From contig LRSR01012920.1 in the NCBI GenBank assembly GCA_001579985.1, positions 28,703-92,702 on the forward strand: DNA of 64,000 bases. Reading direction: 5' to 3'. Each line of letters begins with the position of its first letter. Position 1 is the first letter of the stretch. Shown here piece by piece: positions 56,885 through 64,000 of this stretch. Both the position numbers and the translations under genes were made by a program. The notes under the pieces were generated by a model, which had not been told where the DNA came from, did not search any database, and saw nothing but the letters and a program-made list of their open reading frames with translations. The stretch is from Hypsibius dujardini. Lineage: Eukaryota > Tardigrada > Eutardigrada > Parachela > Hypsibiidae.

Positions 56885-57770
56885 GACAAACGGTGTTCGC
56901 TTTGTTGTATCATTATTTTAGTAAATGTCAATTTGCTATTTCTTTGAAGGTTTGCTTGCAATTACCCTGAATGCGCGTTCAAGTTCCGTCAGAGGGTTCA
57001 CGTGAGAAATGCACATTCAGGTCCCATCCGAGAGCCCACATGAGAACTCACAGAAAAACCAATCAGGTAAAACGTGAAACCTCACTAACGCATCATATTA
57101 GGCGCAGTTAACCTTTGGAGCCAGTAGTTTCATAGTAATCGAAATTCAGGAAAGAAGCCCCACGCCTGTAGCTTGAAGGGATGCTCCTATCGTGCCGGAA
57201 CAACAAGTCACTTCATGAAACACCTTAAAATCCATTCCGATAAGCATGATTGATTTTCCGGAGGTTCCCTAAATTTGTCACTGCCGGGTTTTATTGGCTT
57301 GTTTTCAATGTCCTATGCTTTTTAAGCACCTAATTGCTCCTCTGAAATCTACCGGATAGAGGTTTCTGCGGATCCACATGCCAAAGCATACAGGTACATT
57401 TATGTGATGAAAGTTGCAAACTGAATGTGCGCGACATGTAAATCGGACTGTAAGACGACAGATCGTTAAAGTGCTCGCGGACGGACTGCAACTATACCAC
57501 CCCACGTTTTCGTCAACTAAAGAAACAAGTATTGACCAGACATGTCATAGGTACGAGCCCTCAATGACAGTTGTTTGGGGCGGGAGGCAGGCGAAACTGT
57601 AAAAACGTGGGTTAAAAGTTATAGCTGCTTCGGAGTCGAGATAGAGAGGAGGCCTTAAGACAGACACGCGGGCAGACAGGCCAGTTAACAGACAGAGAGA
57701 CTGAGTAACAGACAAGCAGACAGGCAGAGAGAACCAAATACATAGCTAGGTAGGCAGACAGACTAAGTGA
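56885..57770. repeat. R1, R3, R4 repeats and ACAG-rich tract
   Basis: R1 56,885-57,250, R3 57,260-57,400, R4 57,405-57,650, then a degenerate 'gacagacaggcaga' tract to 57,770. This is the most complete example of the compound repeat whose parts are scattered through the window. Confidence 0.55.
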
Positions 57771-58020
57771 ATTAATTCTCCTAAATGCGGCGCCAATGTA
57801 CGAGTCACCCAGCAGTTCTGGACCTACCTCCTACTAATGCCGACTGCTAATGCATAAGAAAGTTTCGTTTTGTGCCAAGACTACACCACAATTTTCATGG
57901 TTGGCAGAAGCTGAACTAGCAGCTAAGCTACAGCGCTGTGCCCACTCGGGATGCACCTACTCCCAGTCGTGATGTGGGATTTGCAATCACAGGTTTTGAG
58001 CGACTTCGGAACTAAGAGTA

Positions 58021-58165
58021 CTGCATTTTCGCGTTAGACAGGGACAGTCGTACTGGAGTGGAACGTGTGCACGGCTGTGTGCACCGTACACACAGCACAC
58101 GCGCCACGTGACCGATTAAACGTTCCACAGCTCGTACTCTGTCCCTATCTAACGCGAAAATACAG
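58021..58165. mobile_element. 145-bp hairpin MITE with TA duplication
   Basis: Ends CTGCATTTTCGCGTTAGACA and TGTCCC-TATCTAACGCGAAAATACAG are inverted repeats over about 45 bases, flanked by TA at 58,019-58,020 and 58,166-58,167. The centre has 'gtgcaccgtacacacagcac'. A typical Tc1/mariner-derived miniature element. No ORF. Confidence 0.75.
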
Positions 58166-58191
58166 TAACTTACTAAGCGGTAAGAGAAGCT

Positions 58192-59110
58192 TCACATAAG
58201 CAACTTATAAATTCCCGTTGGATGACTTAGTTTTCGTTGCAGAGAGCGAACTATGTTCCCATCCTTAATACTTCGAGCACGTTGGTCCACTACAAACAAG
58301 GGGCCCACACTGGTATGACTGACGAGTGCGAAGATTTTTGCAAAAGGGCAAGTCGTTTTCCGGTATCTGGTTTGTCCGGGAAAAATATCCAAATGCCGGA
58401 AACAATGGCAGCTTCTTATCACCACAAAAACAGCAACTTCCAAACTGAGCTCTTTCCAAGTTGCTGTTTTAATGGTGAAAATGGGTTTCCATTGTTTGCG
58501 GTACTTTGAAAATTTCTCCTGACAATCCGATCCCAAAAAACGCGTTCTTCTGTCAGCATCATAAAACAGTGTGTTTGAACGACTACCAATTTCTGTGCAA
58601 ATTTTGAGCTCGATCGATTGAGAGCCACGAGTTTGCGACAACAAACAAGTTATCATTACGTTTGCGATAGACTGATCATGTTTCGGCAATGCCGCAGCCA
58701 TTATCCGGCGACCGGACAAGTTTGGCGCGCTACCAACAGTGACTGGGGCCCTACAATGCCAGCTTTTCGTGAAATTGCTCAGGACTCTTGGAACAAGATA
58801 TTATTCCGCCCAATTCCATGTAACGAGGAAATTTAGAAATTTTGATTGTGAAATAGACTATAATCAGCCCATGATTAATTGTAGTGAGACAAAACTTGTG
58901 TTCCTTCAGGAACTAGTTCTCCTCGCTTGTCTAAACGACTTGATGGTCAACAGAGGCTGCTCGCTCAATTAGCCATCTTGATGTAGCTGGCAGAATTATT
59001 TGAACATCTGCATCGCTTCTGCCAAATTTGTGATGGCCCAGGAGTCCAGGAATCAGTGTTCATGCTTGGCCGACCTTCGTCAACAAGCCTCACTTGAAAT
59101 TTGGTTTCCC
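58192..59110. repeat. R2, R5 and tandem-unit repeat copies
   Basis: R2 (58,240-58,410), R5 (58,410-58,830; minus-strand ORF DADRRTRFLG) and a single diverged copy of the 363-bp unit (58,860-59,110). Here the R5 ORF is frame-shifted after RTRFLG, unlike the 44-kb copy. Confidence 0.45.
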
Positions 59111-60237
59111 ACTTTGATGTGACCTTTTGTTAGGTCTACCAACCGTCAGTTGGATAGTTAACAAGTTTATTAGACTGATAGTAAAGACCGTTAGAGAAAT
59201 AAACTGGAAGAAAGGAAAGAAGAAGTAGAACTGCTGTTGAAATAATAAAACACATTATTATATAGTAAAGTTTTAACTATAGAAATGAAGGTAAATGGCA
59301 CATACATCAGAATAGGGTTAATAGAGTGGACAGAGTTACAAACTAAGTATGATACTCGTGAGTTAAAGAACTATCATGATTGGATACGGGGACTTGTTGG
59401 GCGTGTCCAACACTTTTTATTGTGAGAAAGTACGGGATGTGCTTACGATTTACTACAATTTCCCCACCCTGTTTGTCCCCCGTTTTCAATTCTTCAACGC
59501 CCTTCGTTGTGCCCTAACTCGATAAAGTGAAGATCAATTTCTCTCAAAATCTTCCATATTTTCTTCTCACAAAAAAATTGTAGCCCCAATTATTGGACAC
59601 TATCCGTATAAATACTCAGCAAAAAAACTCGTTTGCCCCATTTGTCTTCACCCTCTGGGATTTTGGTCACACTTCTTGCTTCACCGATGTCCAAACGTAA
59701 GGGTTCACACTTAAAGACTGAGATGAACAGATGGGCTGTCCAAATCTATGAAATTTCTTAGTTTTTCTAGGGACCCCGGTCAGCACTCGTAAAACAGAAA
59801 GGGGCGGGACGGGAGCGGGGGGGAGCAAGCTTCAAGACGGGAAAAGGTAAAAGGTAAAAAGTCTAACTATTCTTATCCCTTAGCTCGGGAGTGCGGGGGG
59901 CGCATCGGATGACTCAATTGTCAATCCGCCACTGCACTGAAAGGCGGAAAGTGTAAAACCACAATTCGGAGAAGGCATGTCAGCCAGATGCGAGCACATG
60001 TACCAAAGACTGCATGCTCATCCACAACAACCCAATTATCTCAATCATGTGATCACATGTAACGCGCACTAGTACTCAATTTGATATAAAGTACGCTTTA
60101 TGATGCCGTCTTTGCAACACTTTACTTGCAGATCAACTGTTTCTGAAACGATTTAAGCGCGCCGACACATTAACACACGAAGCAAGATCTTTGCTAAAAT
60201 TTAGGAATTCAGTTCCTATTCGGCTTTAGGTTCCAAT
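59110..60237. promoter_or_regulatory. Upstream region of B3
   Basis: 59,130-59,800 has no recognised feature. At 59,800-59,940 there is a CAGTGGCGGATT-type end with a G-rich run. 59,940-60,237 is an inverted match of the B1 upstream region (14,400-14,098), which is the best candidate for the type II promoter; no core promoter element is named. Confidence 0.35.
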
Positions 60238-63200
60238 ATGAAATATGGCGCTTCTTGTATAACGTACAGGCTCTGGAACTGTGTGATCTGTCTACACCTG
60301 ATCATTTCCGGCATCGTCGGGTATGACCGTCGAGGTGTGTCTATTATATCGGTCATCATTGGGGACAACCCCGGCTACGGCTACTTCGCACAGAGTCCAG
60401 CATATGACGTGGCCTTGGCTCGGGCATTGCGGACGTTCCCGAGCACTTTGAGCCAAGTCAGGCGATTATCTGTCTATAAACCCGGTAACTACTCATGTCC
60501 TGAGGCCGCTGCATTGATGCCGATATTGGCCATGGAGGTGGACCAGCTGATTCGTGATAATCCACAGGACTTTACAGTTCTCATAACTTCAGGTAGGCTG
60601 TGAAAGTTGTTGGTTGAACCTAAACATCATTTCGAAGCAGAAGTATTTGCACTTGCATGGGATTCGGATCCTCTAGCAATTAACCTTGTGGATTTACTCC
60701 TTACCTTATTGACGTGCGAGTATGACCCCATGAATTATTTCAAATTTAGGATGCAGTCTCGAAATCATCGCTTTAGGCGATTTTGCAAGAGGTAAATCGA
60801 AAAGCGTTAACATTAAATCCAAAAATATTTCTCTTAGCAGCAAGAGTTGAATAATTGTCTCTCTTTTCATTCACAGAATGGGATGTTCCCTTGATGGCAG
60901 TGTGAGTAACAGCAGCACAAACTCTGTAGACTTTTTATCTTGCAAAAACATAAAACGGTCAATTTCAGCATAGCGATAGATTTGTCTCTGACGAACACTC
61001 AACGGTTCCCCACGGTTGTGACCTTTCCATCGTCTGACCAATTAAGTCTGGTACGAGCGACGCTGGCTTTATTTCAGCGATATTCATGGTCGACCGTTAG
61101 TCTGCTGTGCGAAGACGTGAATCCAAACCGAGCTGATAACGCGCTCTTTTATATCACCACGTGCGGTGGCTTCACTAATGCCCTGAGAAAGAGCTCCCAG
61201 ATTGACAACTTGAACGTCTTGTATTTTGCTGCCCAAACCGCAAACAACGAAAGTTTTGAAAATGTGCTACAAACAGCGGGAAACCAAAGCCGAGGTAATG
61301 TTGGCTTATGATAAATTTATCGCAGTCGATTAACATAATTCGTTGGCCTTGCAGTTATTTTGCTGCTCGTGGCAACAACACGCAGATTACGAGATGTCAT
61401 GGTACGAATAGGACTCTCCAAATACATATAAAAATAGTATTCATGTTAAATTTAATATTATTTTTAAAAGCATTGTATGACAAAATTAATATTGTATTAT
61501 TAAAATAATTAAAAAATTTGAAGGTCAATTAAAGTTTTTAAATTTTTAAAATAATGTTTAATACAATTTTTACTGTTATCTATTTAATTATTAACCTTAA
61601 TTATTACCCAAAATTTGTGGGGGAACTCGCTGTAACATTCAAATGAATTTGTTTTTACAGATCACAGCAGACAGGCTGAACATGACCAGCGGAGATTATG
61701 TTAGTGCCAGACTGCTTATCTCACATAAAAAGAAATAATAAAACTTCGTTGGGTTACACGTTCGACGTAATTTTAACCGCACATCTGCGTCCCTAGATCT
61801 TCATTGCACCACGCTCACCCGCTATCCCTTCGGAAGGAGCATTGCAGTGGCGGTTCAATGTCACGTCAGACGAAGTACGCGTGAGAAAACTATGACAGCC
61901 AAGTTTGTGCGCGGTATGTTGAAATCAAACCAATTGATTTTATTTTTCCAGCAAGCCTTCACCGCTTTCCATAGTCTCATAACCGTCAGCAATCCCATTC
62001 CTCGATGGAACGTGATTACCGCGTTAATGAATGAGATTCGCAACCAGTCACAGTTTGTCTACAATCGCACGCTGACAGTGGCCGATTCTGTAAGTGGTTG
62101 TTCTTAAATTGATTATTAATTGAGCTTAAATTGCGCGATCAAGGTTTCTTGCTTCTTTTTACATGCTACTTAGAAGACTCTTGTTGGAATTGTGAACTTT
62201 ATTCGGTTTATCGGCCACATCAAACTCCGAAGAATTTTTTTTTTAATTTATAAATAAGTTAACCTGATACTCCTCTTTGCCATTTTTATTTCCGCAAAAC
62301 CGTACATCTCCAAGCAGCAAGCCATACATCCCTCTAACACTAATGAACAGAATATTATTCAGTTTATTCGCTGTTTTTGAAACTCAAATGTAATAATTTG
62401 TGCTTTCTCACTTGACAGATCAACGATGTAACGGTTTCCGCGGCCGAAGTGATGAGCAGTGTTACCGAGGTGAAGATTTGGATGTAAAAAGCATTCAAGC
62501 AAATACATCCGATGAGTGAATGAAACCGAGATAGGAGCTTAAAGCTTTGAAGCGTTGGACTATGCGTCATTGAAATTAATTTTCTGTAGGTTTTATCTCA
62601 GTTTTCATCGAGGCAATTGGAAGCCATGACTGGCAAGGACTTTCGTAAATACTTTTTGAATCGAACGTTCGAACTCGATTCGCGATCAGTTTTCATCGGA
62701 CCGAAAGGTACAGCCCATAATCTGATGGTCAACTACCTGAACAGCAGATGCATCCAGCTCTCATTCTTTTATGAACTTTATGAAGCATTTCTGTAACTAA
62801 TTTCAGGAATGCGAGTATGTGATGTGGATTTGTACAGAATGAATGTCACGAATGGAGAGATGGAAGTAAGCCAAATCCTTTGCAATCCGAAGCGGTGGCG
62901 AATTGACTGTTGGACCGACCGAGCTGTTCCCCCCCACTCGGCTTCCTCCCCCCCCCCTCGGAGGGTGGGGGGAGGAAGCAAGCGGAGGGCGCCATAATTT
63001 TCCAAGCTTTTTACATGTTAAGGCTTGCACTCCTTGGCCCAACGAAGGGGGGGGGGTTGTCCCCCCTTCCAGCAGACTTGCCCTGTTCTCCTGGCCGACC
63101 TCAATCCGCCACTAATTCCAAGCTTTATTCGACTATAACATTCCCCATTATTTAGTCTTTGCATGTACAATAATATTGTTGATTTTGTTTAGATCGTATG

Positions 63201-63482
63201 GCAATATAAATCAGTTTCCGATACCTTCCGGCAAACGTCACAACAGAATGTAATCTGGCGTAGTCAAAACGGTCCTCCAATAAACCGACCCGTTTGCGGA
63301 TTCCGCGGAGACCGCTGCATCGGCAGTTTAGGTAAGAAAAAAAAATGTTTTTTTTTTGTAAGGAAAAGGAATGTTCCATCATCAGCTGTTTCGCTATTTC
63401 AGAAAAATCAGGTGTCACAACAACCGCTGCTGTTCTTACTGTTCTTGTCAGCTTCATATTTGGAGCTGGAATTTTCTGGTAA
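60238..63482 (+). CDS. B3: type II receptor, intact ectodomain plus TM
   Basis: Thirteen exons: 60238-60592, 60750-60791, 60877-60901, 60969-61294, 61355-61401, 61661-61699, 61797-61874, 61952-62089, 62419-62469, 62590-62707, 62807-62865, 63193-63331, 63403-63482. Sum 1,497 bp, 498 residues, no stop. N-terminal signal (LWNCVICLHLIISGIVG), then the natriuretic-receptor-like ligand-binding fold: SVIIGDNPG, YDVALARALRTF, VYKPGNYSC, GCSLEIIALGDFAR, EWDVPLMAV, TQRFPTVVTF, YSWSTVSLLCED, IFIAPRSPA, RVCDVDLYRMN, VCGFRGDRC. The TM helix (VLTVLVSFIFGAGIFW) is directly followed by TAA, so the primary frame leaves no cytoplasmic tail. Exon phases equal those of type I genes. It is the only intact type II copy; the ligand and any signalling partner are unknown. 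Confidence 0.85.
62890..63115. mobile_element. CAGTGGCGGATT-type element in B3 intron 11
   Basis: Inverted ends 'ggtggcgaattgactg' and 'ctcaatccgccact'. The interior has C and G homopolymers (62,930; 62,950; 63,050) and a short palindrome (ccccctcggagggtgggg). Same family as 29,538-29,760. Probably hAT-like and non-autonomous. Confidence 0.5.
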
Positions 63483-63757
63483 TGATAATTGAACAAGCGT
63501 TGTTAGAAAGAGCACGAATTACAGTACTACGACGAGCAACTTCTGCCGATAGGTTCTCTCGCCAGCATATGAACGAATCAGTCTGGTGGCTCCTCGAAGA
63601 AATGCGCCTGCTCTCGGTCATCACTCACTCCAAACTGGACACCTTTCAAAGTGTTCAACGTCCCTAACTCTCCCACGAATTTCAGCTTTTTTATAATAGC
63701 TGTGTCGGGTGTTAAGCACTTGTTTATCGCGGCTGGATATAATGAAACAGCAAAATG
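63483..63757 (+). pseudogene. Kinase-homology-like remnant downstream of B3
   Basis: ITVLRRATSADRF, SVWWLLEEMRLLSVITHSKLDTF, then an extra base (as in B2) shifts NFSFFIIAVSG into another frame, ending at TGA near 63,757. A 74-nt intron (63,479-63,552, GTAATG...GATAG) would join the TM helix in frame to FSRQHMNES and give a tail of about 38 residues. The pattern matches strand 3 to helix C of kinase-homology domains, but only weakly. Confidence 0.4.
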
Positions 63758-63944
63758 AGAAATTTCCCAGTCAATCTCCTCTCGGCCATTTGGAACGTAC
63801 ATGTAGGCTGAGACAGCAGGCAGATAATCATAAACTGATAATCATTCACTGTGACAACAACAGACCTCGTCGCATCGGTTTGTTTCAGCTAGGTGTGGAG
63901 GAAGAGTATCATTGCGATTGCACCCTAACGATACGTATGGTCAA

Positions 63945-64000
63945 AGGCGGATTAAGTTCAGCTCAAAGGGACTGGAAAAGAAATTGTGCCCCCCCCCCCC
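63945..64000. mobile_element. Edge of another CAGTGGCGGATT-type element
   Basis: 'caaaggcggattaagttca' followed, before the window edge, by a run of C. It resembles the start of the elements at 29,538 and 62,890, truncated by the window. Confidence 0.35.

Noticed and set aside
62778-63155. Several overlapping ORFs in B3 intron 11
   Set aside because: Frames through the poly-C/poly-G element; proline- and glycine-rich only because of homopolymers.
1-64000. Guanylyl cyclase catalytic domain
   Set aside because: Looked for in all listed frames downstream of each TM exon; no frame shows the cyclase pattern of conserved Asp and Gly-Asp-Ala segments.

Overview
This is eukaryotic, metazoan genomic DNA. 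Genes are split by GT-AG introns into small exons (25 to 355 bp), the intergenic space is AT-rich and full of repeats, and there are short inverted-repeat transposons, broken transposases, one 86-base N gap (28,755-28,840) and one isolated N (10,801). I see no rRNA, tRNA, operon or CRISPR array. The main gene family is related to the extracellular half of natriuretic-peptide-receptor / receptor guanylyl cyclases. Together with fragments of an invertebrate-looking class A GPCR, this would suit an ecdysozoan (tardigrade or nematode). That placement is inference only.

Layout: the window is a rearranged cluster of eight copies, plus older relics, of one 13-exon gene in two subfamilies. Type I: gene A (2,265-7,471, +), A' (27,331-21,813, -), C (38,064-41,507, +, broken), C' (19,678-18,604, -, broken) and D (45,254-53,696, +). 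Type II: B1 (14,097-10,359, -, one nonsense codon), B2 (32,680-29,175, -, deleted and frameshifted) and B3 (60,238-63,482, +). A, A', D and B3 can be assembled by eye into uninterrupted reading frames of 498, 498, 501 and 498 residues with matching exon phases.

Each intact product is a signal peptide, a receptor ligand-binding (periplasmic-binding-protein type I) ectodomain and one C-terminal membrane helix, followed by a stop within 0-12 residues. I found no guanylyl cyclase catalytic domain anywhere. Weak kinase-homology-like remnants follow the membrane exon, and in both subfamilies a GT donor overlaps the last TGG codon, so a spliced isoform with a longer cytoplasmic tail is possible. By architecture the products resemble clearance or decoy receptors (as NPR-C) more than signalling cyclases.

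Structure: A and A' lie in the arms of a large inverted repeat (about 1.3-9.0 kb and 20.3-28.45 kb). The 11 kb spacer holds B1 and C'. C' belongs to a second, more decayed inverted duplication (about 15.1-19.7 kb against 38.2-44.5 kb), so the two inverted duplications interlock. B1 and B2 are direct copies of each other and B3 is inverted to both.

Other content: a GPCR pseudogene (35,645-36,433, -) with a second fragment (56,690-56,863, +); a minus-strand pogo/Tigger-like and a plus-strand mariner-like transposase relic meeting head to head near 55,795; several miniature inverted-repeat elements (47,322-48,500; 50,295-51,314; 52,680-52,988; 53,020-53,509; 58,021-58,165 and others), most of them in introns of gene D; and recurrent interspersed repeats joined to CTGT microsatellites.
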